Source: Erigeron canadensis
Lineage: Eukaryota; Streptophyta; Magnoliopsida; Asterales; Asteraceae
DNA length: 64,000 nt
Reading direction: 5' to 3'
Assembly (NCBI RefSeq): GCF_010389155.1
Contig: NC_057765.1
Coordinates: 5,084,001 to 5,148,000, forward strand
The first letter of the stretch is position 1; each line of letters opens with the position of its first letter. Below the pieces are notes generated by a model. The model did no database searches. It was not told the DNA's origin and saw nothing but the letters and a program-made list of their open reading frames with translations. Positions 1-10,822 of the stretch are shown here, in pieces. A program made the translations under genes and the position numbers.

Positions 1-668
1 ATGAAATTGCAACATTTGATGTAAATGCATAGAACACGTTTCAATAATGACAAATGGAGATTAATGGACCCAAGTCCATACAGAAACAATTCAAAAAATA
101 ATTCAGAATGAAATTTGTTGCATTATTCATGCGATGGGGGTAGTCTTTGTTTCAGATTGTACTATTCTTTTGAGATAATAATCTCGTATGTTCTGTGAAT
201 GTAGGAAAGATGCATAGTACATGAAATTGGTTCCTCCGTAGACTATAGAAGAAGGACCTCGGTAAAACGCCAACTCTTTTCACCTTAAGTTCATATCTTA
301 CCTTTATTATAAAGATGATAAATGGTCGGGTCAGAATAGAAATATTTGGTGCAGGTCGAAATGGGCTGGGTTGGATTGATCCAAAAACCTTGTGTCCAGA
401 GCTTCTTTTAGATTTGTTTAAAAATCACAAAAGTTAATACTGTAACATTTTAAACATACTACAGATTTTTGATTTTTGATGTTGTATACGTTCAGTATGA
501 GCTTTGGGCAACTGTTAACACTTGACCCATTTGTCAGGTCTCCCCTTTAGTTCATTTTTTTAGTCTACCTGTTGTAAAGGTTAGAGATAAAATACATGAT
601 ACACAAATTAAGAAAATGGGTCGAAATTGTCACATCTGCTATTTTTTCTATTGTTTTATGAGATGCAG
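1..668. other. Upstream part of AFG1-like gene, probably intron
   Basis: The coding exon at 669 continues a protein whose N-terminal two thirds (Walker A and B region) must lie to the left of the window. I find no exon in this stretch that I can place with confidence. It is AT-rich and carries a 'gggtcagaat...ggtcgaaatgggctggg' motif near 328-372 of a kind that recurs in other introns of the window. Confidence 0.5.
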
Positions 669-1784
669 GCCGAAGAAGGCTTTTACTTTATACAAAGTGG
701 TACATCCGATTTCCTTATGCAAAAGTTTAAGGAGTTAATTGGGGAACACAGGGCTTGCCCTCAAGAGGCTGAAGTTGTTATGGGAAGGACACTCCAGGTA
801 AATCGAATCATTGATAAGCTTGTTTTGTAAAAAAAAAAAGTTACCTTTCTGGCCTGTGATATATTAGGTAGAAAATAGATTATATTACGACTTAACCCTT
901 CCAAAATGTGTGGTGTATAGGTACCGTTGGGTGCTAATGGGTGTGCATATTTTCCTTTTGAGGAACTCTGTGACAAACCACTTGGTGCTGCCGACTATTT
1001 CGGGTTATGTAGTAAGTAAACTAAAATCCAAAGAATGTTTCATTTTTTTGTTTTATGTCAAAGTCAAAAGAAGGCGGTCTCAAGTAAATTCAGAACTAAG
1101 TTATTCCCGATGGCAGAGAAATTTCACACCCTGGTATTGGATGGAGTCCCGATGTTTGGGCTACGGAACAGAACAGCAGCATATCGGTTTGTCACTTTGG
1201 TTGATGTTAGTCTTGTTTCTTCTCATTTATTTTTGGCTTCTGTGTACGTCTTTGGTCCCTGAACTGTGAAATGACTCGGAATTTTGCACTTACAGGTTAT
1301 GTATGAGAACAAAGCCAGGTTGATGTGTACTGCTGAGGGGACTCCTTTTGATCTTTTTGAAAGGATTGTCACGATTTCGGATGCACCACCTAGAACCTCT
1401 TCGAGGTCAAGAAAAAATGACGACTTTGACCTTTGTGTTGACAATGAATTGGGCTTTGCAAAAGATCGTACCATCAGTAGGTATGCCCTTTTCCTTTTTT
1501 TGTGATATTCCTCTAGTCGTCTAGAAGTTCGACCACTTACTTAGGAATGGGTCGATTTGTGTTATTTGTAGTCTTAACTTTTGACCCGTTCTCAACTTTC
1601 GACTGACCAGCTCATCTTAATCGGCTGTGCATTTTATGTTGATTTTTTTCTTCTTTTTTGTATATATAGATTGACAGAGATGAACAGCAAAGAGTACCTT
1701 GAGCAGCATACCGAAATGATAGCAAACAAACAGATTTATAATCAAATGGATGAAAACAATAATGAGAATGTGGTGCAGGCCTAA
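669..1784 (+). CDS. AFG1/LACE1-type ATPase, C-terminal part (5' end outside window)
   Basis: Five exons join in phase: 669-797, 921-1011, 1117-1205, 1296-1480 and 1670-1784, with GT-AG borders and TAA at 1782-1784, giving 202 residues. The protein reads GFYFIQSGTSDFLMQKFKEL, then VVMGRTLQ, PLGANGCAYFPFEELCDKPL, FHTLVLDGVPMFGLRNRTAA, RFVTLVDVMYENKARL, and ends in LTEMNSKEYLEQH. This is the C-terminal half of the AFG1/LACE1/ZapE family of AAA-type ATPases, which in eukaryotes act in mitochondria in protein quality control. The AFVTLVD-YEN and 'ISRLTEM' blocks are family landmarks. The Walker motifs are not in the window, so ATPase competence cannot be judged. All introns are short (90-190 bp). 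A gene symbol is withheld because the family is known but the orthologue is not. Confidence 0.88.
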
Positions 1785-2777
1785 CCAGCCCACACGAGTG
1801 ATCGTGAAATTAGTATTTATCCAACTCGAGCCTCTTTTTGTATTTTAAGTTTGTACTATAGGTAGCCTGCTGTATTTGATCAAATACCTGATTGTATAAG
1901 ATTAGAAGTTGGACCGTTTCTTCGGTCGCATTTGTTAATAATATACAAGTTATGCCATGTATTTTTCTACTCCTTGGAGTAAAAGTTATCATTATGTTGA
2001 AAGTTACATAAATTTGGATATGTAAAAAGTCTAGACTGCCCTTTTGCCGCCAATACATTTTGCCAGCAAACAACTTACTTATTCAAAATTTTGGCAAATT
2101 TCAATCCATTTAGTCACCACCAATTTACTTCCCAGGTTTTAGCAAATATTAATCCCTATCTTCTAGCAACATATCTACATTAATTTTCCCTTATTCTTGG
2201 TAATCACGACATGAAACATCCTGTCAATGATAACCGCTAACTTCAATTCCATGGTAAACAAGAACTGTAAAGTGTAAACCATTTCACATGTATTTCTTAT
2301 AACATCTAACTCGGTCACATCTAAGCTAAGAGGTTAATAAAAGTTTTTGCAAGAAAACAAACGAGGCCTTAGTTGAAATTTATTTGGAATGACAAAGTAT
2401 ATATGCGAGCCTCAGTTGTGAAACTAGCCCCTACTGATGTAATATACCTCAAACCAAATTGATTATATGTGCACAAAGTCTGTCAATGAGAATATATGCC
2501 CTGAAGTTCATGTTAATCGAACTTTCCCATGAGGGTGATAGTAGATAGGATCTTTTTAAACTATCAGTTATTTTAGAGACTCATTATTGATACCAATTTT
2601 TTTAATTAGATCTACCAAAATAATGAAAGTCAAACACTAATAATATAGTAATCATGAAAAAAAAAAGAAACATTACGATAACTATATTATTAGTGCTTTT
2701 TTTAAAAAAAATAAAATAATAAATATCATGATTACAAATCACACTTGTAGATTTATCTCGCGTATTATATGTGAAAA
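1785..2777. other. Intergenic, 3' flank of AFG1-like gene
   Basis: AT-rich sequence with no coding potential that I can support. A 15-bp perfect inverted repeat (2635-2649 with 2681-2695, 31-bp A-rich loop) is the only marked structure. Confidence 0.5.
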
Positions 2778-3389
2778 CTAGTGCTCAAGCCCGTCCAATG
2801 GACGGGTAGTCTTAAAATATATTAATCAAAGTTAAAAATTGAAATTCAACTATGTTAAATCCCTATGACCAATATCATAATTTAATCAATACGAAACTAA
2901 AGAATGAAACATATGAAAATTAACTCAATATAAATATTGATTGCAGTTTACTTTTTTTTTTCCAACTTTAGTTAAATTAAAATTTTACAGTTTGTTAAAT
3001 CTAAACTTACTACAAACAGTATATTAAAAAAAAACCCTAGTAGTCGACTATTTTTTGGTTTGATCGGACGTAGGCTTTTTTTTTTTTGAAAAGCATAATT
3101 AATTATTTTAAAATTGGATTAAAGTATAAATTGGTGATGGAAAATCAAAAAGTGTAAGTTAATTATTTTTAAATTGGGTTAAAGTGTAAATTGATGATGG
3201 AAAACCAAAAAGTGTAAATTAATTATTTTAAATTGGGGTTAAAGTGTAATTGGTGATAGAAAAACAAAAAGTGTAAATTAATTTAGATTAATATTAAAAA
3301 AGTAGAGGATTAATAAGGATGGAGGATTAGACTCAAAAAGGTGGATTAGGGGTGCTAAGTGTACCCCCCTCTTTTAGTTATATTATAGA
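2778..3389 (-). mobile_element. Non-autonomous Helitron (about 612 bp)
   Basis: Read on the minus strand, the element begins TCTATAATATAACTAAAAG (at 3389) and ends in CTAG (2781-2778), preceded by a palindrome, CCCGTCC-ATT-GGACGGG-like, at about 2790-2806. The flanks are A (2777) and T (3390), the Helitron target rule. There is no Rep/helicase coding sequence. The middle (about 3095-3290) holds three near-identical units of about 60 bp containing 'gtgtaaattaattatttt' and 'gatggaaaa'. 5'-TC, 3'-hairpin plus CTAG and A/T flanks are established Helitron hallmarks; I saw them directly here. Confidence 0.75.
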
Positions 3390-3860
3390 TAATCTAGTAA
3401 ATTAATAAATTGGAGAAAAAATAAAAATAATATTAATAATAAGAAAAATAGTTGTTTTTGACACCATAAATAAATAAATAAAAAAATAAGAATTTTTGAG
3501 AGAAATTTAGATGTGTCATGTAAGCACTTTCTATAATTTTTATGTCTATCACAATTTTGTTTTATTTTAGTAGAGATCGAGATATCATAAGTATTTTAGT
3601 TAATGGGAGATATCATTGTTAAGGTATTATACTTTGGGAAAATTCATTATGGTTCAAGTCTCACTTTCTATAATGGTAGGAGTGGACTATTGAAGAGGTT
3701 TTCGAGAGTCATGCGTTTCATTGTAGGCAAGTGTGGTTCGAGTTACACATACTGTCAAATTGAATGTCACTGTGATGTCTTGAATGCTAACTATTAACCC
3801 GCTCTTAAAAAAACAAAATATTTTATAAAAGAAGCACAGATAAACGTCTAATGATAAAAT
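3390..3860. other. Intergenic AT-rich DNA
   Basis: No gene seen. The stretch 3440-3570 resembles 17220-17350 ('gtttttgacaccataaataaa' and 'cacaattttgttttatttta' words), so it is probably an old fragment of the same repeat family as the element at 16922. Confidence 0.4.
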
Positions 3861-3868
3861 CATAGTAT

Positions 3869-3969
3869 TGGGCCGGGCCATATATGAACGAACTATAATA
3901 TCCCTCAGCCCACAAGGAGGCCCATTTGAGCACTCTCAATCACCCACCTTATAAGTTGAGTTAGGGTTT
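3869..3969 (+). promoter_or_regulatory. eL13 promoter: site II and telo-box elements
   Basis: A TGGGCC element (3869-3874), a GGCCCATTT element (3919-3927) and a perfect TTAGGGTTT telo-box (3961-3969) lie just before the inferred transcription start. Site II/GGCCCA boxes coupled to a telo-box are the established signature of plant ribosomal-protein promoters linked to growth and cell-cycle control. A 5'-UTR exon probably runs from about 3985 to 4036, where 'ttttcag' meets GTAACT. A 640-bp intron in the 5' UTR then ends at TTTGTAG (4676). Confidence 0.75.
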
Positions 3970-4611
3970 TCATTTTGTCAGCCAAACCTAAATCACACAC
4001 ACAAACACACAGTTCATTGCGGCAGCTCCTTTTTCAGGTAACTTTCATCATCTCTTAACTGATTAATTTACAGATTATATTTAATTATACATTCATTTAA
4101 ATATACATCGCTCATATATCGTATATGCTTTTTCACTAATATATTTATGTTATAAGTTTTTTACTGTGGTTGTTGGATTTTTACAATAATTAATAAGTTG
4201 TTATTTTGATAAAATGATAAACACTTTCTTAGATTCATCAGAGCCATATTATTTTGTGATTAAAAAAAGTTGTAAAACCCATTAAAGTTGTTGAAATTTG
4301 TTACATTTAGTTATGAAAGATCTATACATAGGTATAACCACTTTATATGTATAAGTTATTGATGCTGATTTTTCTGTTTTATTAGTATTTTTTTTTTATC
4401 ATTTATTGTAAAATGGATTATTGTTGTTTTTGGGTGTTAAATAATATTAATAATAATGAACATGACTTTGATTTTTGTATGTTTTTTGTTTGATATAAAA
4501 GTTGGGTTTTTTTGAAAATTTAGTCCATGTGTAATATAAGATGTAATGTCTAATTTATTTTTATAAAATGGGTAATTTTTTTTGTTTTTGGGTAGTAATG
4601 AATAACGATAA

Positions 4612-6047
<1,436 letters not shown>

Positions 6048-7343
6048 GTCTTGGTATGACTAAAGCACATGATAAATCAGTTTTGGATGTTGTTTTCTTT
6101 CAAGGGTTGACTCTATTACCTTTTCTTAAGTGCTTTGATTCGTTATGTTTTAGTGTTTGTAGCTGGGGTTATGTTACCGGTCTTGATTATCAAACATATG
6201 TTCATCAATGGAACCGAGTTTATGTGCTTACTTATTTTTACTACAATGTCAATCAAATTTACCTCATTTAAATTACCCTTTGATACCTTACATTATGTGC
6301 TTTATTAATCAAAATTTAAAAGTACTTAAAAGTTCACAGTATTCAATCTGAGTTGCAGGATTTCATATTAGTTTTATGTCTCTGACTTCATCATTTGGAA
6401 AGAAAGAGTGATGTCACATATATTATGTGCAGGTTGATAACAAGTTTAATGAAAGTGTAAAGCTGTTGAATCAAAATTTTGTATCCAACTGATCTTTTAC
6501 ATATCTATAACAAAAGGTTATATCAGTTGCCTTTGATTTGCCATTGGCTTTGGTATCATATATGCATTTCTAAGAAAAGAAAAGAAATGATATGTGAAGA
6601 ATAGAAGAGATGAGATCATTTCAAATCACTTTTTTAAAGCAAAAAACAACTAAAATCTCCTTTCAAATCATATTAATTCAATTCCTTTCCAACCTTTAAA
6701 AAAACTCAAAAACTCAATTTATTTTAAAATCATTTGAAATCTTTTCTTTTTTACTTTTATAAAAACTCAAGAACATAGTATAAGAGCTATATAACGTGTT
6801 ATATGATTACAGTTGATGTCAAACGAATCTATTTGTGTACATACCTTGTCATCTTTTATCTCTAAAAGGGTTTATATCATTACAATGAGAATGAAATGGA
6901 AAGTGATGTATCTTTCCTTTTAGCTTGAATCTAAGTGTCGGTGTTTTTGCTTTATTACTTCAATTGGAAAAGAGAAACGAAGAAAGAATGTTTTGTTTCT
7001 TTGACTTCTGCAAATAAGTAGGGATAAGAGTGAGCTAAACTTTGCAGTATATATTGTTTGGTTTTATTTGTAGTCTCATTCTTTTTTAGTTGTTTAATCG
7101 AATCATTGTATCATGAATTTGGAATATGGAGTAGTGGTGGCTGGAGTATGGAGGTGAGAGGTGAGTGGTGGTGGTAAGATTTTAGAATGAGTAGTTCCGG
7201 TGTATACGTAGTTAATGATTATATGCGAAACCTCTTCTATTTCCTCTTACAGATGAATTTGTATGTATTTCTTTTTCAGTATTTCTGTAATGTCTTTGAA
7301 ACCAAATTATCAATTTTTCCCTTCAATGGTTCTTGAAGTAGCT
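6048..7343. other. 3' flank of RPL13, intergenic
   Basis: Contains the RPL13 3' UTR, with no precise poly(A) site assigned, and AT-rich unique-looking sequence. No gene seen. Confidence 0.5.
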
Positions 7344-7433
7344 GATGGGTGTTTGTGCATATGTTCCTTTTACATCTATATGATTGTTACAACTGTAAAT
7401 AGATTGGGTCCACTAACAAAACATACACTGATA
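7344..7433 (+). repeat. Dispersed block shared with 22518-22660
   Basis: The text from 'ggtgtttgtgcatatgttcc' through 'ccactaacaaaacatacact' recurs almost unchanged at 22518-22660. There a piece of roughly 55 bp is inserted between 'aaatagattg' and 'gggtccacta'. The upstream words 'atatgcgaaacctcttct' (7221) and 'atatgcgtaacctcttct' (22500) also match. The function is unknown, and this is evidence of shared repeat DNA between the RPL13 flank and the PHD-gene leader intron. Confidence 0.7.
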
Positions 7434-7734
7434 CACTGCTGAGTTCTTGCTCATGCAAGTTTAGGCTTTGTTTAGACCCTTGACTTCTGGCTCATTAATT
7501 TGGCAGGTTTACAAATACATCCCTGTTATTGGATCCTTTGTCCACCTACATCCTAGTTATCTGTGAGAATATATGTGAACCATCTTAGTATATGCATAAA
7601 TAATGTGTTACTTATATTAGGACGAATCCTTCTCTCTAAAATAAAAGAATTGAAAGTTCATCCCTTTGGTCTTGAAAATAAGTGAAAACATGAACGTAAC
7701 AAAGGTTCTGTGTGCTTTCGAGTGACCAGATATG

Positions 7735-8035
7735 TGGCTAATTTTATATGCAAAGTTGCAGTATTAAGCAGATCTAGTTTAGAAAAGAGAACGAATATGG
7801 ACCAGATGTTGGTTAACTTTATACGCAAAATGCCAATAGCCAAGCATTAAGTGTTAAAAATAGAGTAAATAAATACGGAAGGAATCATGGGAGTAGGATG
7901 AGAGTAAATGCATCTTGGTGGCTTCGTTGTAAATTTTCTGGTTTTATAAGCTTGATCATGTGATATGATAGCAAGACACTAAACTTTTATCGTGAACTCT
8001 AGTATATTTCAGTTGTTTACGTTCTGAAGACAATC
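7735..8035 (+). repeat. Dispersed repeat, copy A (of three)
   Basis: This runs from 'ctaattttatatgcaaagtt' through 'agcagatctagttt', 'gggagtaggatgagag', 'aaatgcatcttggtg' and 'aagcttgatcatgtgatatg' to 'gtttacgttctgaagac'. Copies B (20745-21035) and C (21295-21585) follow the same order with substitutions and small indels. No terminal repeats or coding sequence are visible, so the class is unknown. Copy A runs directly into the RPL13-derived fragment at 8024. Confidence 0.75.
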
Positions 8036-8266
8036 AAGGCTATATTAGTTTTCTTCCCAAGACGTGCAAGGATGATGAAGGTCACATCTTTGTGATATTA
8101 CTTTGTAATTTGCATAAGCTGCAAAATGGGTTGCTCTTTGTTTATCTGCAATAATTAACTTTTTACTTTCCCTTTTTTTTTAATTACCCGACCTGAAGTT
8201 GTAATAGTGTATGTTTAATGCCATATAGAATGGTCGTTTCTGATTTCTGATTTTGAGACTGAAATC
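8024..8266 (+). pseudogene. RPL13 fragment (end of exon 3 plus intron 3)
   Basis: The sequence from 'gaagacaatcaaggct' through 'cttcccaagacgtgcaagga' and 'gatgaaggt' into 'tgcataagctgcaaaatggg' and 'gaagttgtaatagtgt' parallels 5293-5560 of RPL13, with substitutions and some small deletions. It keeps the intron sequence after the splice donor, so it arose by DNA duplication and not by reverse transcription of mRNA. Only about 60 bp is exon. It has no start codon or full frame and cannot encode L13. Confidence 0.85.
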
Positions 8267-8403
8267 TGCAAAAACTTGAAACAAACAAAGCTAAAGAGAT
8301 GTTACAATAATATAATTGTCTATTACTTTAACTGTTTGTACAATATACATAAGATGTGTTGTTGAAGTTTGAACTTGTAATTTGCTAAAACCATAAAAAT
8401 TAA

Positions 8404-8738
8404 CAAGCATGGTACCCGCGTAATGTGGCGGCGGTGACGGGGACGACGGCCTGTGGTGTCGGTGACGGTATTATTATTGGTGGCGGTGGCGGTGTCAAGT
8501 GGTGTAAGTTGATGTAAAGGTGATAGTGGAATATTTAAAAAGATAAGAGCTTAAAATGTTAATTATTAAAATAAGGGTTTAAGGTGTAAAATAATTCATT
8601 AAGGGTAAAATTGAAAATTTATAAAAAGCTCTTTTCGTAGTGGGCGTTTATTATGTGTAATTTGATACTTTTGTATGAAGCATTTAAGTAATACTTTGTA
8701 TTTGTAAAGGCTGAATAATTTTTATAGAGGAGTATAGA
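8404..8738 (-). mobile_element. Degenerate non-autonomous Helitron
   Basis: On the minus strand the element starts TCTATACTCCTCTATAAAAA (8738 downward) next to T at 8739. It ends near 8404 in a GC-rich stretch (GGTACCCGCGTAATGTGGCG on plus), where CTAG has decayed to CAAG. The terminal style matches the intact Helitrons at 53108 and 61493. It has no coding capacity. Confidence 0.55.
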
Positions 8739-9089
8739 TATATATATAGTAAACATAGATAATTAATATCAATTGCTTTAAATGTATGTTTGTACATGAT
8801 GTATAAAGTGTTGCATTGTTTAAGTCTATAAACATTTTAAACCGAAAAAATGTATAAAACCTTGTAATAGGGTGTAGAAAAGATAGTTTAAGAATCCATA
8901 TTTTTTAAAGAATTAAAAAGCCAATCATAAGCCTACATTGACATGTATAAAAGCATGTGAAGCTTGATCTATACATGTACATACATAATTTTTCACATTT
9001 GTAATTTATCAAAGGTTGCAATGCGTCCGAACTTTACTATTCATTGATTTTTCTCAGCCAACTTACAAATTTTTCTTCCAAAAGTTGTG

Positions 9090-9774
9090 TGATCATGTAT
9101 ACATGGTTACATGACTTAGATACATGACAAATAATCCCTTTGGTCCAAGTTTTATATATTATATAGCTTTAAATGAGTGACAACTATTGTAAGACAACAC
9201 TCACTTATCCATTTTATCTATAAATAAAGGTAGACAACTTTCCTACCAAGATAATCTTTCAAGTAACAAAAGATTTACCTCATTTTTCACCATAGATAAG
9301 TAAAATCCCCTTTATTTCCTTACAATGGAGATTCCCCACTTGATATGATACATATTACAAGACATATACATTCACACTATACCTACATATGTATGGCATT
9401 CAGTGCCATATTCTCTCTCTTTCATATATAATTGTGAATTACATGTTCACTACATCATCTAGTAGAGAGACTCTTGACTTCAAACACATACATATAGCAA
9501 GTGTCAAACTCACATTTCTTCAGATGCATGTATATTACAAAAGACATAAATGTCTAATTACATGGTATCGATAGCAAACATACAACGTAATAACACAAGC
9601 CAAGTGACCATGCTCACTTGCTCCATATCCTTCTAGGGAAAACATATACCCACAACCATTGCCACCTTAGGCTCGCTAAGAGCTTGTTAGGTTTGCACTG
9701 TATATTCAGGAGATGCGATGGTTGTCGCGGTCAAGCCCGTATTGTCACTGAGCCTGTCGTTTTAGGTTCAAACA
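9090..9774 (+). repeat. 5' LTR of the non-coding retrotransposon
   Basis: 685 bp, TG...CA ends. A TATA-like 'tctataaataaaggtagac' at about 9219 could serve as its promoter. It matches 18822-19518 almost throughout, with only scattered substitutions and one insertion near the start of the 3' copy. Confidence 0.85.
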
Positions 9775-10258
9775 TTGGCGTCATCCGGGGGACCCGTTTT
9801 GAACGTCTTGTAAAAACCAAATCACCAATTTTTTTCATTTTTTCCTTGGGCTGAGTAAAGAAACTCCAGTTTCTAAGGTAGTCACATCTGGGCTGGATAC
9901 TGAGATTATCGGTGGAGAAATATATAAAAATAAAAAATAGAAAAGAGAGAGCAGACAACACTTAATCGTACTGGTTAACACATAGTTGTGTGAAACCCTT
10001 ATTGCCTCCAAGCTGCGGCAGTACGATTATGCATGCTCTCTCTTTTTATATACATGGGTAAAAGTTTGGTCCAAAATTCAAACATATCAGTATGTATATG
10101 TATGAACGATATATTTATATGTATCTCGGGCCGGAGCCGGACACCCCTTTGTTTAGTCAATTAAGTCAGGACCGCCTACACTTCTTAATTACTTAGTGAC
10201 TATATGTTTATATGTTAACACAAAACTGTGAACATATATTACCAATGGTCGAAATTAG
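9775..10258 (+). other. 5' internal leader of the non-coding retrotransposon
   Basis: Starts with the primer-binding site at 9775-9793. The rest has no coding frame of note. ATTAG (10254-10258) is the target duplication of the Copia insertion. Confidence 0.7.
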
Positions 10259-10800
10259 TGTTGGATTTTTAGTGTAATTGGGTTAACTTGTTTGATCAAT
10301 AACGTCATAATAATACATCATATAGGATTGGTGGTGCGGAGTGCACGCCTATTTGAATTTATTATGACCTTAGGGGCGAAGCCCCTAAGATACGGGGGTC
10401 CAGGGGTAGCGCCCCTGGGAGCGGGGTCCAAGGGGCGGCAGCCCCCTGGCGGGGTCCAAGGGGCAAAGCCCCTGGCTGGGGTCGAGCTGAGGGACTTGAG
10501 AGACCAAATGTGGCAACTCGAAAAACCCATGTTGTTAACTGCCGTTTATGCAGTTTTATGGACCAACAGATATATATATGTCAATATGTGTCCCGTATGT
10601 ACGAGGCTTTGATCATTCTTTTCTTTTTCTTTGGTTCTTCTCTCTCAAACACATCAACACCGAAAATTCTTAATCTTTGATTGTATCCTATTGAATAGTT
10701 TGGGTGAACCGCCAAATTAATTCAATCTGAAAGCGATCACGTGCCTTCAAAGATTGATTTGTATACGGTTATTTGTTTGTTATCTCGAATTTCCCCAACA
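10259..10800 (+). repeat. Copia 5' LTR, with GC-rich hairpin array
   Basis: 542 bp. Positions 10371-10475 hold four successive inverted repeats of the pattern GGGGC-loop-GCCCC, for example TAGGGGCGAAGCCCCTA at 10371-10387, separated by 'gggggtcca'-type spacers. The AT-rich 'agatatatatatgtcaatatg' at about 10569 may contain the promoter TATA. The terminal CCCCAACA is followed after only 22 bp by the gag ATG. Confidence 0.9.
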
Positions 10801-10822
10801 AAGATTGAATCAATTTCTGAAG

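Noticed and set aside
2635..2695. Terminator or functional RNA hairpin
   Set aside because: The 15-bp stem is perfect but purely AT-rich with an A-rich loop, in intergenic plant DNA; more likely part of a degraded MITE.
10318..10530. Minus-strand frame in the Copia LTR (also at 15402-15599)
   Set aside because: Its Gly/Pro-rich translation comes from the GC hairpin array and is present in both LTRs; no sign of a gene.
10754..10822. Earlier start of the Copia polyprotein at 10754
   Set aside because: It lies inside the LTR, before the end at 10800; ATG 10823 begins the recognisable Gag.
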